NCBI GenBank assembly: GCA_937991945.1
Contig: CALKLO010000050.1
Span: 1 to 64,000 of the forward strand
Length of the DNA stretch: 64,000 nucleotides
Reading direction: 5' to 3'
Source of the DNA: an uncultured Granulosicoccus sp.
GTDB lineage: Bacteria > Pseudomonadota > Gammaproteobacteria > Granulosicoccales > Granulosicoccaceae
The position numbers were made by a program, and so were the translations under genes. Of this stretch, positions 33,117 to 44,405 are shown piece after piece. The notes beneath the pieces are model-generated. The model did no database searches. It was not told the origin of the DNA and was given only the letters and a program-made list of their open reading frames with translations. How positions within the stretch are numbered: the first letter of the stretch is position 1; each line of letters starts with the position of its first letter.

Positions 33117-33440
33117 CTATCGCTCCAGAAATTGGAGTTTGTCAGGTTTGTCTTCCCACTCTTTCGCATCAGCAGGTGGATCTTTTTGAACAGTAATAAC
33201 CGGCCAGATGGCTGATAATTCAGCATTTAGCGCCAAATAGGGCTCATCTTCTGGTTTCATGTCCTCTTCAGCCACAATTGCGTTGATAGGGCACTCAGGC
33301 TCGCAGAGGGAACAATCGATGCATTCTTCTGGGTCTATGACCAAGAAGTTAGCCCCCTCATGGAAACAATCGACAGGACACACTTCTACACAGTCTGTGT
33401 ATTTGCATTTTATACAGTTTTCGGTAACCACGAAGGTCAT
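33117..33440 (-). CDS. fdxA: 7Fe-8S-type ferredoxin FdxA
   Basis: [55 protein letters not shown]; start placed at 33440. Confidence 0.96.
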   Translation of the reverse strand: MTFVVTENCIKCKYTDCVEVCPVDCFHEGANFLVIDPEECIDCSLCEPECPINAIVAEEDMKPEDEPYLALNAELSAIWPVITVQKDPPADAKEWEDKPDKLQFLER

Positions 33441-33487
33441 GGGCAGTTCTCTGTGTTGGCTTGACAGTTGCAAATATTATCTAAAGA

Positions 33488-33548
33488 AGTATCAGTTGCA
33501 TACCGCATATTATTACCGGATGAAATAATTCCGTAATGCACTGATACT
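33488..33548. repeat. imperfect palindrome in the fdxA/galU divergent region
   Basis: AGTATCAG (33488-33495) / CTGATACT (33541-33548) plus TGCAT/ATGCA and inner ATTATT/AATAAT pairing. Confidence 0.8.
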
Positions 33549-33626
33549 ACGATCGAGTCATTATAATAGCGTAGTGCCGGCAGGTGCTGCACATAAGTAT
33601 TAGTTAGTGGGATCTAAATAAACAAT

Positions 33627-34538
33627 ATGAAAGCTATCAAGAAGGCAGTTTTTCCAGTGGCAGGGATGGGAACCCGTTTTTTGCCCGCAACTAAAGCTAA
33701 CCCTAAAGAAATGTTGCCGGTGGTTGATAAACCACTAATTCAATACGCCGCAGAAGAAGCCGTAGCTGCTGGTATTGACACCCTAATTTTTGTTACAGGC
33801 CGTAACAAGCGTTCAATTGAAGATCACTTCGACACAGCTTACGAGCTTGAGCGTGAGCTTGAAGCTAAATCAAAGCATAAGATGTTAGAAGTGCTGCGAA
33901 GCATTCTGCCTAAACATGTGAACTGCGTATTTATTCGACAATCCCAAGCGCTAGGTTTAGGCCATGCAGTGTTGTGTGCGAAGCCTGTGGTTAACAACGA
34001 ACCTTTCGCGGTTATCTTGGCAGATGATCTAATCAACAGCTCTGGCAAGTCTTGTTTGTCGCAAATGGTTGAACACTTTAATTTTCAACACTGTTCGATT
34101 CTAGGAACCCAAAAAGTCCCTATGGAAGATGTCAGCTCCTACGGTATCGTTGACGGTACTGAGGTGAAGCCTGACCTTATGGAAGTGTCTGGCATCGTCG
34201 AAAAACCTCCGGTTGATAAGGCGCCCAGTAACGTGGCAGTTGTGGGTCGATACATTCTGACGCCTCGCATATTTGATCTGCTTGAAAAAACACAAAAAGG
34301 TGCTGGTAACGAAATTCAACTTACCGATGCCATTTCAGATCTTCTGAAAGAGCAACGCGTTTTATCGTATAACTTTGAAGGCAACCGTTTTGACTGTGGA
34401 AGCAAGATGGGATACCTGAAGGCACAAGTAGAGTTTGCTCTCGAGCACGAAGAAGTCGGCGAGGAATTCCGCGAATACCTTCGAGCGTTGAAAGATAAAG
34501 ATCTCGAAAAAGTCGTCAAGATCGCAAAATCCAAATAA
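33627..34538 (+). CDS. galU: UTP-glucose-1-phosphate uridylyltransferase
   Basis: [37 protein letters not shown]. Confidence 0.97.
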   Translation: MKAIKKAVFPVAGMGTRFLPATKANPKEMLPVVDKPLIQYAAEEAVAAGIDTLIFVTGRNKRSIEDHFDTAYELERELEAKSKHKMLEVLRSILPKHVNCVFIRQSQALGLGHAVLCAKPVVNNEPFAVILADDLINSSGKSCLSQMVEHFNFQHCSILGTQKVPMEDVSSYGIVDGTEVKPDLMEVSGIVEKPPVDKAPSNVAVVGRYILTPRIFDLLEKTQKGAGNEIQLTDAISDLLKEQRVLSYNFEGNRFDCGSKMGYLKAQVEFALEHEEVGEEFREYLRALKDKDLEKVVKIAKSK

Positions 34539-34579
34539 GGATGTTTAGAAAAAGCTAGCAGGTCCAAAAGCTATTTCTC

Positions 34580-34618
34580 AAGGTTCTGGTTTCGTAAAGC
34601 GAAATCAGAACCTTTTTT
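34580..34618 (+). terminator. rho-independent terminator after galU
   Basis: AAGGTTCTGGTTTCG taaag CGAAATCAGAACCTTTTTT. Confidence 0.9.
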
Positions 34619-34713
34619 CGTTTTACGGGGTAGGAATCAATCACAATCCAGTGGCTTTGTAGCTCGTTCAAGGTATCCTGCCAACTCCGAATTCCAACGT
34701 AGAACCTAGCAGC

Positions 34714-35886
34714 ATGCGCTCGCATTCAGCGGCAATCGCCATATTTCTTGTGTTTTTTTTCGAATCCTCTGTCCTAGGTCAGTGGATACCCAGAATCCCC
34801 GATATCAAGTTCGAGCTTGGCTTAACAGATGGCACTCTAGGATTGGCATTGTTAGCCTTGCCATTAGGTACCTTGTTGGGTTTTGCCGTTGTCGGCAAAA
34901 TTATTGAAAACCACGGGCTCCGTACTTGCTGTCGTTGGTTTTTACCGATTTGGGCGCTGTTATTTATCGGGCCTGCACTGGCACAAAATTTCTGGCAACT
35001 AGTGCTGGCGCTTTTTATCAGTGGGATCATCGTTGGAATGATCGAAACGGCCATGAACACCGAGGCCGCGAGAATCGAACGTAGTTCGGGTTCAAGACTG
35101 ATGTCTCGATGTCATGGGTTCTGGAGCTTAGGCACGATGTTTGGTGCTCTAGTGGGAGGAGCGTTGGCTCAGTGGGGCGTTTCAGTCATGCTGCATTTTT
35201 TATTAGCCATGCCCCTTATTGCTGTGTGTGGATATTTCGCAGCTACCGCGCTACCTATCGTAGAGGCCGAGCCCAGCTCTGCTGATCTCAACGCTTGCGC
35301 TGAGGATAGACAGGAATCATCTCAACTATTTAGGTGGCCATCTCGCTCGATCATTTTACTGTGCATCATGCCGGTAGGCATCATGATGGTTGAAGGTGCG
35401 TTTATTGATTGGTCAGCGGTTTTTATGCGTGACATTATGTCTGCCGAACCTTATTTAATCGCCATTACGTACGCGGCTTTTTCGTTAATTATGGCAATTG
35501 TTCGCTTATTTGGAGACGGTTTAGCCACTCGATTTGGTGAGCTAACCATTGTGCGAGTATCGGGAATAGCCTCAACGATAGGTATCGTTCTATTTGCATT
35601 AGCGCCCTCAATTCCGTGGGCCTTTGTTGCTGCAGCGCTGGCAGGAGCAGGGGTCGCTATTGTCTTTCCATTGGCCGTAAGTGCAGCGGCTAATCGACCT
35701 GGACGCTCATCAGCGGATAACGTTGCAGCACTTAATATGATTTCATTTAGCGCGTTTTTTGTGGCACCACCCATTATTGGGTTTGTGTCTGAGCTGTTTA
35801 GTTTACGTATCGCACTGCTCATGTTGGGACCTGTTGCGCTAATGACGTTTGTGTTGGCAAAGCAGGTTTGTGAGGTTAAAGAGTAA
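34714..35886 (+). CDS. MFS transporter
   Basis: 390-aa, ~12 TM segments; FFFESSVLGQWIPRIPDIKFELGLTDGTLGLALLALPLG. Confidence 0.85.
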   Translation: MRSHSAAIAIFLVFFFESSVLGQWIPRIPDIKFELGLTDGTLGLALLALPLGTLLGFAVVGKIIENHGLRTCCRWFLPIWALLFIGPALAQNFWQLVLALFISGIIVGMIETAMNTEAARIERSSGSRLMSRCHGFWSLGTMFGALVGGALAQWGVSVMLHFLLAMPLIAVCGYFAATALPIVEAEPSSADLNACAEDRQESSQLFRWPSRSIILLCIMPVGIMMVEGAFIDWSAVFMRDIMSAEPYLIAITYAAFSLIMAIVRLFGDGLATRFGELTIVRVSGIASTIGIVLFALAPSIPWAFVAAALAGAGVAIVFPLAVSAAANRPGRSSADNVAALNMISFSAFFVAPPIIGFVSELFSLRIALLMLGPVALMTFVLAKQVCEVKE

Positions 35887-35916
35887 GAGTAGGGCTATGC
35901 CTTTGCTCTTGGCTTG

Positions 35917-36570
35917 CTAAATTTCAATGAGATGATTGGGCAATTGGTCAGGGCGGCCATCATTGGCTGGAAAATGCTCCCACGTAATTTCTCGGCAGTG
36001 TTCTAGGGTGCTCTCAAAGCCAGTTGCGATATTTCCGTGTCGAATATGCTCGATAAATTCATTCACGGTATCGCTCCAAACTCGATTGTCTACAATTTCG
36101 GCAATGCCTGAATCGACAATAATTTCAACATAGTGCTCAGCTACTGAGACGAAAATCAGAATGCCAGTGCGTCCCTCAGTCTCATGAAGTTTTTGCAAGA
36201 AAAACTGTTCGCGTGCATGACGTGCTGCACGTTGGTGTTTAACACTATTGGGTACGAGCCAAAGACGCGCCTTGGGTAGTTGGAAAATAACGCCAAGTCC
36301 TAAAAACACCAACACTTGTGTGGGGTAAAGCCAATGCATCGATTGCTGAATGCTCTCTACAACTCCCCAGCCAGCAGAGGTGATTGCTACCCAACCGAAG
36401 TACAAGCCTGGAACACTTAGCGCTATGAGGGCCGCCCACAACGTAGGAATGTATCGATAACCGTCGCTGGATTGTGCAATGACGGTAACAATCTCGGCAG
36501 AGGTGCGCGATTCAGCGTGATTGATTTTAGCGGTGATCGATTCTTTTTCGGATTTGCTGAGAAATGTCAT
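35917..36570 (-). CDS. TPM-domain protein
   Basis: MTFLSKSEKESITAKINHAESRTSAEIVTVIAQSSDGYRYIPTLWA; start placed at 36570 (ORF track extends into upstream Gly-codon tract). Confidence 0.8.
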   Translation of the reverse strand: MTFLSKSEKESITAKINHAESRTSAEIVTVIAQSSDGYRYIPTLWAALIALSVPGLYFGWVAITSAGWGVVESIQQSMHWLYPTQVLVFLGLGVIFQLPKARLWLVPNSVKHQRAARHAREQFFLQKLHETEGRTGILIFVSVAEHYVEIIVDSGIAEIVDNRVWSDTVNEFIEHIRHGNIATGFESTLEHCREITWEHFPANDGRPDQLPNHLIEI

Positions 36571-36571
36571 A

Positions 36572-37486
36572 TCACCATCCTCCAGATGCGCCGCCGCCAC
36601 CGAAGCTGCCGCCGCCACCACTAAAACCGCCGCCACTACCACCAAAGCCGCCGCCTATAGTGGTTCCAGTTCTGTTTCGGGTTGAACTGCCACCAGACCC
36701 ACCGCCATTAGAGCTCTTAAAAAAGATGAGCAAAAATAGGCACACGGCAACACCAAGACCTGCGAATAAATTGCCTGAGCCCAGCGCGACAAACAAGCCT
36801 GCGAAACCTGCAGGGAATGCCCCTTTTGAGGCTTTTTTATAGCCTGTACGTTTGAGACCTTCGGTGAGTCCCACGATAATGATAAAAATAAGCGGAATAA
36901 AGAAACCGTATTTTTCTGAGAATGCGTCGGTTTTAACACTGCCGGCAGTGGTGCTGGGCGCTGTGTATTCCCCTGCAATTGCTTGCAGAATTGCTGTGAC
37001 TCCTTGTTTTATACCTTCGGGGTAATTGTTATCACGGAATGAAGGCAGGATTTCACGTTGAATAATTATGCTGGATAGTGAATCAGTAAGCGCACCCTCT
37101 AAGCCGTAGCCGACCTCAATGCGCACCTTGCGAGCGTTGGGTGCAACCAATAGGACAACACCGTTGCTTTTGTCTTCAGTGCCAATTCCCCAGAAGCGTG
37201 CAAGACGGTTGGTATAGTCCACGATATCGTTTCCGTTTAAGTCTGCAACGGTAATGAGTACCACCTGGTTGCTGGTGCTCTGCTCATGTGCACTAAGCGT
37301 TGCACTCAGCGCGGACTCATCAGCCTCACTAAGTAGTTCGGCTAAATCGACGACCCTGCCGGTGAGGGCAGGGAATTCGTCGTTCTGAGCATATGCAGTT
37401 GTTGCACTAATGCTGCTGAATAAGCCTATGAATGCCAGAGCAAGAAGAACAAATAGGCGATTCAAGGCTTTGCCGTTAACCATCAT
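36572..37486 (-). CDS. secreted TPM-domain (YgcG-like) protein with Gly-rich tail
   Basis: Signal peptide, PALTGRVVDLAELLSEADESALSATLSAHEQSTSNQVVLITV, C-terminal GGSGGGFSGGGGSFGGGGASGGW. Confidence 0.88.
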   Translation of the reverse strand: MMVNGKALNRLFVLLALAFIGLFSSISATTAYAQNDEFPALTGRVVDLAELLSEADESALSATLSAHEQSTSNQVVLITVADLNGNDIVDYTNRLARFWGIGTEDKSNGVVLLVAPNARKVRIEVGYGLEGALTDSLSSIIIQREILPSFRDNNYPEGIKQGVTAILQAIAGEYTAPSTTAGSVKTDAFSEKYGFFIPLIFIIIVGLTEGLKRTGYKKASKGAFPAGFAGLFVALGSGNLFAGLGVAVCLFLLIFFKSSNGGGSGGSSTRNRTGTTIGGGFGGSGGGFSGGGGSFGGGGASGGW

Positions 37487-37527
37487 GGTGGATATCTTAT
37501 GTTGTTGGCTTAGGCGTCAGTCAAACT

Positions 37528-38124
37528 CTAATTATTAAAATTGACAGTCGGATTAACGGCATCGGCATCACTGACGGTGAAGTTTTCCTTTTTGATCATG
37601 TCGGGGTACATAAAGCGAGCCCACCAGCGACCAGGGATGGTGCGTAGTTCAGTGTTGTAAGACTGAACCGCTGAGATATAGTCGCGTCGAGCCACACTGA
37701 TTCTATTTTCGGTACCTTCGAGTTGCTGTTGAAGTGCTAGAAAGTTTTGATTCGACTTCAAGTCAGGATAAGCCTCTACAACAACCATGAGTTTTTGTAA
37801 CGCTGAGCTCAACGCACCTTGGTTCTGTTGGAAAGCTTCGAATGCGGCAGGGTCAGTCAGCATTTCAGGGGAGATGTTCATTTGCGAGACTCGTGTGCGT
37901 GCCTCGGTGACTTCGAGTAATAGTTCTCGCTCTTGTGTGGCAAACCCTTCTACCGTTGCAATCAGGTTGGGTACTAGATCTGCGCGGCGTTTGTATTGGT
38001 TCTGTACCTCACTCCACTTGCCATTGACGGCTTCGTCATAAGTGGGAATATTGTTTATTCCGCAAGCGCTAAGTGCTAGAAGAGCGGTCAAAACGAAAAA
38101 TAGGCGCAATGATTTGCTGATCAC
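37528..38124 (-). CDS. lemA: LemA family lipoprotein
   Basis: LLALSAC lipobox, YDEAVNGKWSEVQNQYKRRADLVPNLIATVEGFA; likely GTG start near 38124. Confidence 0.88.
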   Translation of the reverse strand: MISKSLRLFFVLTALLALSACGINNIPTYDEAVNGKWSEVQNQYKRRADLVPNLIATVEGFATQERELLLEVTEARTRVSQMNISPEMLTDPAAFEAFQQNQGALSSALQKLMVVVEAYPDLKSNQNFLALQQQLEGTENRISVARRDYISAVQSYNTELRTIPGRWWARFMYPDMIKKENFTVSDADAVNPTVNFNN

Positions 38125-38220
38125 GAGACTTTCCTCAATGGTGATGTGTCTATATAGGTGTCGATAATAACAGATGCGATATTGCCCGCTCGAGTGCCAT
38201 GAGCGCGTAAACTTCGCCTC

Positions 38221-40143
38221 ATGCTTAGTTTTAATGAAATAGCCTGCCGGCGCGACGGCAAGCAGTTGTTCACAGATGTTAACTGTGTCGTTCACTCGGG
38301 TCAGAAAGTGGGTTTAACCGGTGCTAATGGCTCCGGAAAATCCAGTTTGTTTGCCATGATTCAAGGCGACCTAGAACCGGACACTGGCAACATATCGCTT
38401 CAGCAGCATGTCGGTATAACGCATGTTGCTCAAGAGGCAGAAGCGTCTGAGCGATCCGCTTTGGATTACGTCGTGGACGGTGATCAGCGACTTCGACAAG
38501 TGCAAGCTGATATCGACAAGTGCACCGAGTCTGATGGTGAGCGTTTAGCAACCTTGTTAGCTGATCTGGATCAAGCCGGGGGCTACACCGTGCAGTCGCG
38601 GGCAGGTGCTCTACTAAACGGATTGGGTTTTCGCTCGGAGCAACACTCTTGGCCAGTCTCTAAATTTTCTGGCGGCTGGCGAATGCGCTTGAATTTGGGG
38701 CAGGCGCTTATGAGTCCAAGTGAGCTGCTGTTATTGGATGAGCCGACCAACCACTTGGATCTAGATGCAGTGCTGTGGCTTGAATCTTGGCTTCGCCAGC
38801 GTGAAGGCACATTGATACTGATTTCCCATGATCGGGAATTTCTAGATACGGTGACCAATATGACTTTGCATATTGAATCTGAAACTGCTGATCTAGTCAC
38901 CGGCAACTACAGCGCTTTTGAGCGTTGGCGTGCCGCACGATTAGGCAACCAGCAAGCTGCGCATGAAAAAGCGCAGGCAAGACGAAAAGAGTTACAGAGT
39001 TTCGTTGATCGTTTTCGTGCAAAAGCCACTAAAGCACGGCAAGCTCAAAGCCGGTTAAAAATGCTCGAACGCATGGGTGAAACGCAGGCTGTAAGAATCG
39101 AAACACCGTTTAAGTTTGGTTTCAAAACACCTGAAGCTATGCCAAGTCCTCTCGTAGTTTTGCAAGCGTGTGATTTGGGTTATGGCGATACGACTGTCAT
39201 ACGTAAGGTTAAAATGTCAGTTCAAAGCGGTGACCGTATTGGTCTATTGGGTGTGAATGGTGCGGGTAAGTCCACTTTAGTTAAGGCTTTGGTCGGTGAC
39301 TTGGTTCCATTGTCGGGAACTCGAACACCGGCCCAGCGTTTGAAGATTGGCTATTTTGCGCAGCATCAAGTGGATCAACTGCGCAATGATCATTCACCTC
39401 TTCAAGCATTACTCAGTTATGACCCAAGCTTAAGTGAAGCTGAGGCCCGAACCTTTTTAGGTACGTTTGGTTTTCAGGGGGAGCAAGCACTGCAAGCTGC
39501 CGAAACCTTATCTGGCGGAGAAAGAGCACGCCTAGCACTGTCTTTAATTGTGCACTCTCGTCCCAACTTACTGTTACTTGATGAGCCGACTAACCATCTC
39601 GACATAACAATGCGTCAAGCCTTGGCAGATGCGCTGGTTTCGTTTGAGGGAGCCTTGTTAGTTATATCGCATGACAGAACGATGCTTCGAACGGTTGTGG
39701 ACACACTGTACTTAGTTGCCGATGGTGATTTACAACCCTTTGACGATGATCTGGATGGTTACGCGCGGTGGTTAGCATCGCGAAGGCAGCAGTCGTCAGA
39801 GCAGGCAAGCCATGACGGACAGTCTCTAGAGTCTGGTGATAGGGCGCAGAGTATTGACCGTCGCCAACAAAAGCGTGATGAGGCCACCCTGCGTGCCAAA
39901 CTTGCGCCATTGACAAAGGATGTAAGCCGTAAAGAGAAAGCTCTCGACAAAGCCACACAAGCACTTGCTGATGTACGCGAAAAATTGGGTGTTGATGGTA
40001 TCTATGAAGAGGGCCAAAAGGCGTACTTGGCAGAGTTATTGAGTCAAGAAACCAGCGCCCGAAAAAATCTTGAAACTATCGAGGAACAGTTACTAGAGAG
40101 TATGGAGGCGCTAGAACAAGCTACAGTTGATAGTAGCAACTAA
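38221..40143 (+). CDS. ABC-F family ATPase (YheS/Uup-like)
   Basis: Two ABC cassettes (GANGSGKSSLFAMIQG, GVNGAGKSTLVKALVG; LLLDEPTNHLDLD, LLLDEPTNHLDI) and C-terminal coiled coil. Confidence 0.93.
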   Translation: MLSFNEIACRRDGKQLFTDVNCVVHSGQKVGLTGANGSGKSSLFAMIQGDLEPDTGNISLQQHVGITHVAQEAEASERSALDYVVDGDQRLRQVQADIDKCTESDGERLATLLADLDQAGGYTVQSRAGALLNGLGFRSEQHSWPVSKFSGGWRMRLNLGQALMSPSELLLLDEPTNHLDLDAVLWLESWLRQREGTLILISHDREFLDTVTNMTLHIESETADLVTGNYSAFERWRAARLGNQQAAHEKAQARRKELQSFVDRFRAKATKARQAQSRLKMLERMGETQAVRIETPFKFGFKTPEAMPSPLVVLQACDLGYGDTTVIRKVKMSVQSGDRIGLLGVNGAGKSTLVKALVGDLVPLSGTRTPAQRLKIGYFAQHQVDQLRNDHSPLQALLSYDPSLSEAEARTFLGTFGFQGEQALQAAETLSGGERARLALSLIVHSRPNLLLLDEPTNHLDITMRQALADALVSFEGALLVISHDRTMLRTVVDTLYLVADGDLQPFDDDLDGYARWLASRRQQSSEQASHDGQSLESGDRAQSIDRRQQKRDEATLRAKLAPLTKDVSRKEKALDKATQALADVREKLGVDGIYEEGQKAYLAELLSQETSARKNLETIEEQLLESMEALEQATVDSSN

Positions 40144-40166
40144 CGATTTTTCTCGGAGTGAACATA

Positions 40167-40898
40167 ATGCGATTGAGCATGAAATTAAAAACCGGCTTTG
40201 CAGGTTTGATAATGGGTGCTGTATTGCCTACCACGGTATCAGCCGCGTCCTTTGATTCTCTAGAATCGCTGAGCCAAGCTAGATTTTTGTTAATGTCCGA
40301 AAATATTGCAGCAGCAATACATTACAAAGGAGTAGGGCCGGCGGAACCCCTAGGTATCATCGGTTTTGATTTAGGTATTGAGTTGTCATCGACTGAGATA
40401 GACGATGAGATTTTTGGCGAAGCGAGTTCTGGCGAAATTGATCAGTCTGAATTGATCATCCCAAGAGTCCACGTGAACAAGGGTCTACCGTTTGGTCTGG
40501 ACATTGGTGCAGCGTTTAGTGCAGTGCCCGGAACCGATATTAAGGCTCTTTCAGGTGAGCTTCGGTATGCCATCGTCTCTGGTGGTGTACTGACGCCTGC
40601 AGTGGGTGTACGTGCCAGCTACGCGGTACTAGAAGGGGTGGATCAATTTGATATGAATTCTTCAGCCCTCGAAATCACCGCCTCTAAAGGCTTTGCGATG
40701 TTAACGCCGTATATCGGTACGGGCATTGTTAAAACAACGGTTACCCCTAACGATATTGGTACTCTGACGGAAGAGAGTTTCGATCAGAAAAAAATGTTTG
40801 TTGGCGCAACGTTTAATCTAGGTTTCGCCTTGACGGTTGAAATCGATAAGACGGGTGACTACCGTACATATTCTGCAAAGATGGGTTTTAGATTCTAA
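40167..40898 (+). CDS. outer-membrane beta-barrel-like exported protein
   Basis: Signal peptide LIMGAVLPTTVSA; alternating hydrophobic strands, C-terminal aromatic GFRF; start placed at 40167 after GGAG. Confidence 0.55.
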   Translation: MRLSMKLKTGFAGLIMGAVLPTTVSAASFDSLESLSQARFLLMSENIAAAIHYKGVGPAEPLGIIGFDLGIELSSTEIDDEIFGEASSGEIDQSELIIPRVHVNKGLPFGLDIGAAFSAVPGTDIKALSGELRYAIVSGGVLTPAVGVRASYAVLEGVDQFDMNSSALEITASKGFAMLTPYIGTGIVKTTVTPNDIGTLTEESFDQKKMFVGATFNLGFALTVEIDKTGDYRTYSAKMGFRF

Positions 40899-41128
40899 TG
40901 AACGACAGTGACAAGCAGTCTCCGAGTGAGCAACGCAAGGGGACTGGTTTCTGGAACGTTGTACAAAGCGTTGGCGCTGCCATGATTGGCGTGCAATCTC
41001 GTAAAAATCGAGAGCGTGATTTTACCGAAGGTAAGCCGATCCATTTTATTGTCGGCGGCTTGATAGGCACTGCGGTTTTTATGTTGATTGTTTGGCTTAT
41101 CGTCCAATACTTATTGGCGACTAGCTAA
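40898..41128 (+). CDS. DUF2970-like small membrane protein
   Basis: FWNVVQSVGAAMIGVQSRKNRERDF..IHFIVGGLIGTAVFMLIVWLIVQYLL. Confidence 0.85.
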   Translation: MNDSDKQSPSEQRKGTGFWNVVQSVGAAMIGVQSRKNRERDFTEGKPIHFIVGGLIGTAVFMLIVWLIVQYLLATS

Positions 41129-41164
41129 ATTCAAGATGGGTGTTAACGGTTTTAGTGTACGAAC

Positions 41165-41196
41165 AATTGGTGAGCCGATAAGGCTCACCAATTTTA
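41165..41196. terminator. bidirectional terminator between DUF2970 gene and valS
   Basis: AATTGGTGAGCC gataa GGCTCACCAATT TTAT, 12-bp perfect stem with A/T flanks. Confidence 0.85.
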
Positions 41197-41206
41197 TAGC
41201 GCAACG

Positions 41207-44005
41207 TTACAAGGCTGCTATACGAACTCGCTGAGTTTCTAATTCCGTTAAAGAAGCTTGAGCATCATCAAGTTTTTGCTGCTCAATTTCAACGACTTTA
41301 GGCGGCGCCTTAGCCGTAAACCCCGGATTCCCTAGCTTGCCGCTCAAGCGAGCAACTTCCTTAGTCAAGCGTTCGGTTTCTCGTGTCAGCCTAGCGAGTT
41401 CTGCATCCTTATCGATAAGCCCAGCCATGGGTATCATGAGCTTTAGGTGATCGACCAGTGACACGGCCGATTCAGGTGCACCGTCTTCGGTTTGAAGCAC
41501 GGTTATATCATCGAGTCGCGCAACAAACACCAACAATGCCTTGTGTCTGTCTAGTCGTTCTATATCGCTGTCGTTCGCTTGTGACAACAACAACGGTAAG
41601 CGTTTACCGGGGTTGATGTTCATCTCAGATCGAATGCGGCGTACACCCATGATGATCTGTTTCACCCATTCAATTTCTGTTAACGCTTGCTCATCAATTT
41701 TAGCGGCTTCACTAATTGGATAAGGTTGCAGAGATATTGTTGGTCCAGACTTACCCGCTAATGGAGCAACCTGCTGCCACAACTCTTCGGTGATGAAAGG
41801 CATGAAAGGGTGAGCAAGGCGTAAGGTTGCCTCTAGGACTTTGACAAGCGTAATACGCGTGGCTTGTTTCTCAGTATCGGTGGTATCCCCAGTCAAAATG
41901 GGTTTGGCCATCTCTAAGTACCAGTCACAGTATTCATTCCAAATGAATTCATACAGCGCTGTGGATGCTAGATCGAAGCGATATTCATTAATGTGTTCTG
42001 CAACTGTGGCCTCGGTGTGCTGCAGTCGAGAAATAATCCAACGATCAATCGGATTCAGCGTTGCCGGCACATCGCTTGGATCAAGTCCTTCAGTGTTCAT
42101 TAGAACGTAGCGACTTGCATTGAAAAGCTTGTTGCAAAAATTTCGGTAGCCTTCAACACGCTTTAAATCAAAACGTACATCACGGCCATTAGAGGCCAAT
42201 GAGGCAAATGTGAAGCGTAGGGCATCGGTTCCAAAACTTGGAATTCCATCGGGGAATTCTTTGCGAGTTTGCTTTTCTATTTCAGGCGCTTTGTGATCTT
42301 GCATAAGGTTGCTGGTACGTTTTGTAACCAGCGATTCCAAATCAATACCATCGATGATATCCAGTGGGTCAAGTACGTTGCCTTTTGACTTAGACATCTT
42401 TTGACCTGAAGAATCACGCACTAAGCCGTGCATGTACACATCTTTGAACGGTACTTCACCGTCCATAAAGCGCGTACCAAACATGACCATTCGAGCCACC
42501 CAGAAAAAGATGATGTCGAACCCTGTGACCAGTACCGAGGTAGGATAGAAAGTGTCTAAATTGTCGGTTTTCTCTGGCCAGCCGAGTGTGCTAAATGGCC
42601 ATAAAGCTGATGAAAACCACGTGTCTAAAACGTCTTCATCCTGACGAAGTACAACGTCATCAGATAGATTATGTTGAGCACGCACTGCGGCTTCATCTTT
42701 GGCTACATAGATATTGCCGGCATCGTCGTACCAAGCCGGAATACGGTGTCCCCACCAAATTTGACGACTGATACACCAATCCTGGATGTTCTCTAGCCAT
42801 TGGTTGTAGGTTCTGGACCAATTGCCAGGGACAAAATTGATGCGTCCGCTAGAGACTGCATCGAGAGAGGGTTGGATAATGGCGGTATGTCCACCGGGTC
42901 TTCCATCGTCCTGAACCTTGCTGGTTAGATCTACGTACCACTGATTCGTCATGTACGGCTCTACCACCGCACCAGAGCGATCGCCTCTTGGAACCATCAG
43001 CTTGTGGTCTTTGACCTCGACTAATAGCCCAGCTGCGTCCATATCGGCAACAACGCGTTTGCGGGCCTCATAGCGGTCTAGGCCACGATAGGCTTCGGGA
43101 ACGGAATCGTTCAGCGCTGCATCATCGGTTAAGACGTTAATGACGGGCAGGCTATGCCGTTGTCCTAGTGCGTAATCGTTGAAATCATGTGCCGGTGTGA
43201 TTTTTACGCAACCAGAGCCGAACTCAGGGTCGACGTAATCGTCGGCGACTATCGGTATTTCACGGCCCACTAATGGCAGCGTGATTGTTTTACCCACCAA
43301 CGAGGCAAAGCGTTCGTCCTCAGGGTGAACAGCAACTGCCGTATCGCCCAACATCGTTTCAGGTCGAGTGGTTGCCACAACTAAGGATCCAGAGCCGTCT
43401 GTTAGCGGATACCTAAAATGCCAAAGGTGTCCGTTTTCTTCTTCGCTAAGCACTTCAATATCCGACAGAGCGGTGTGCAAAACAGGGTCCCAATTGACTA
43501 GGCGTTTGCCGCGATAAATCAGGCCATCAGCGTGAAGTTTGACGAATACCTCAGTAACCGCTTTGGACATGCCTTCGTCCATGGTGAATCGCTCTCGCGA
43601 CCAATCAGGAGATGCGCCCAAGCGTCGTAGCTGTTTGGTTATGGTGCCGCCTGATTCTTCCTTCCATTCCCAAACGCGCTTCAAGAATGCTTCTCGCCCT
43701 AAATCGTGACGAGTTTTGCCTTCTTTATTGAGCTTGCGCTCCACTAACATTTGAGTGGCAATGCCGGCATGGTCGCATCCGGGTTGCCATAAGGTTCTGT
43801 CACCGAGCATTCGGTGGTAGCGAATCAAGGCATCCATAATGGTGTCTTGAAAGGCGTGCCCCATGTGTAAAGTTCCCGTCACATTGGGTGGCGGGATCAT
43901 AATGCAATAAGGATCTCCATCGCCTTGTGGCTCGAAGTAACCGTTTTCTTCCCAAGTAGAGTACCAACGCTCTTCGATACTCTGCGGATTGTATGTTTTT
44001 TCCAT
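41207..44005 (-). CDS. valS: valyl-tRNA synthetase
   Basis: [35 protein letters not shown]. Confidence 0.99.
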   Translation of the reverse strand: MEKTYNPQSIEERWYSTWEENGYFEPQGDGDPYCIMIPPPNVTGTLHMGHAFQDTIMDALIRYHRMLGDRTLWQPGCDHAGIATQMLVERKLNKEGKTRHDLGREAFLKRVWEWKEESGGTITKQLRRLGASPDWSRERFTMDEGMSKAVTEVFVKLHADGLIYRGKRLVNWDPVLHTALSDIEVLSEEENGHLWHFRYPLTDGSGSLVVATTRPETMLGDTAVAVHPEDERFASLVGKTITLPLVGREIPIVADDYVDPEFGSGCVKITPAHDFNDYALGQRHSLPVINVLTDDAALNDSVPEAYRGLDRYEARKRVVADMDAAGLLVEVKDHKLMVPRGDRSGAVVEPYMTNQWYVDLTSKVQDDGRPGGHTAIIQPSLDAVSSGRINFVPGNWSRTYNQWLENIQDWCISRQIWWGHRIPAWYDDAGNIYVAKDEAAVRAQHNLSDDVVLRQDEDVLDTWFSSALWPFSTLGWPEKTDNLDTFYPTSVLVTGFDIIFFWVARMVMFGTRFMDGEVPFKDVYMHGLVRDSSGQKMSKSKGNVLDPLDIIDGIDLESLVTKRTSNLMQDHKAPEIEKQTRKEFPDGIPSFGTDALRFTFASLASNGRDVRFDLKRVEGYRNFCNKLFNASRYVLMNTEGLDPSDVPATLNPIDRWIISRLQHTEATVAEHINEYRFDLASTALYEFIWNEYCDWYLEMAKPILTGDTTDTEKQATRITLVKVLEATLRLAHPFMPFITEELWQQVAPLAGKSGPTISLQPYPISEAAKIDEQALTEIEWVKQIIMGVRRIRSEMNINPGKRLPLLLSQANDSDIERLDRHKALLVFVARLDDITVLQTEDGAPESAVSLVDHLKLMIPMAGLIDKDAELARLTRETERLTKEVARLSGKLGNPGFTAKAPPKVVEIEQQKLDDAQASLTELETQRVRIAAL

Positions 44006-44042
44006 GCGGGTAGTGTACTTCAGCGTGGCAAATCAGGGCACA

Positions 44043-44363
44043 TCACTCGGCGCTATTGAGTAGATTCCTTAGTTCTTTTCGTAACGCTACGATGTGTTTG
44101 TCGATTATCGTATCGATTTTGCTTTCCAGATCATCATTCGAATCATCATTAGGCAACTCAACAGGGTCTTGAGGCACGATTCGGTGTGCACCCAGCACAT
44201 CCATTCTTAGACGGGCGGGTAGTTCAAATTGTGGGATATCAGATGATGTCCCCCGAGAAAGATTCTCGTCTGAAAGTTTAAAACGCGTGGAGCGAATAAC
44301 CGATTCGTCGCCTGCTTTAACGACCTCATTCAGGACTGGCAATTCTTCGTCCGCCAATTCCAT
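44043..44363 (-). CDS. uncharacterised acidic protein between valS and holC
   Basis: 106-aa ORF MELADEELPVLNEVVKAGDESVI...; C-terminal helix IDKHIVALRKELRNLL; colinear with valS/holC. Confidence 0.65.
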   Translation of the reverse strand: MELADEELPVLNEVVKAGDESVIRSTRFKLSDENLSRGTSSDIPQFELPARLRMDVLGAHRIVPQDPVELPNDDSNDDLESKIDTIIDKHIVALRKELRNLLNSAE

Positions 44364-44405
44364 GATCTGTCTCCGGATAATAGTGATTATCCGTAAAGTA
44401 TAGGT

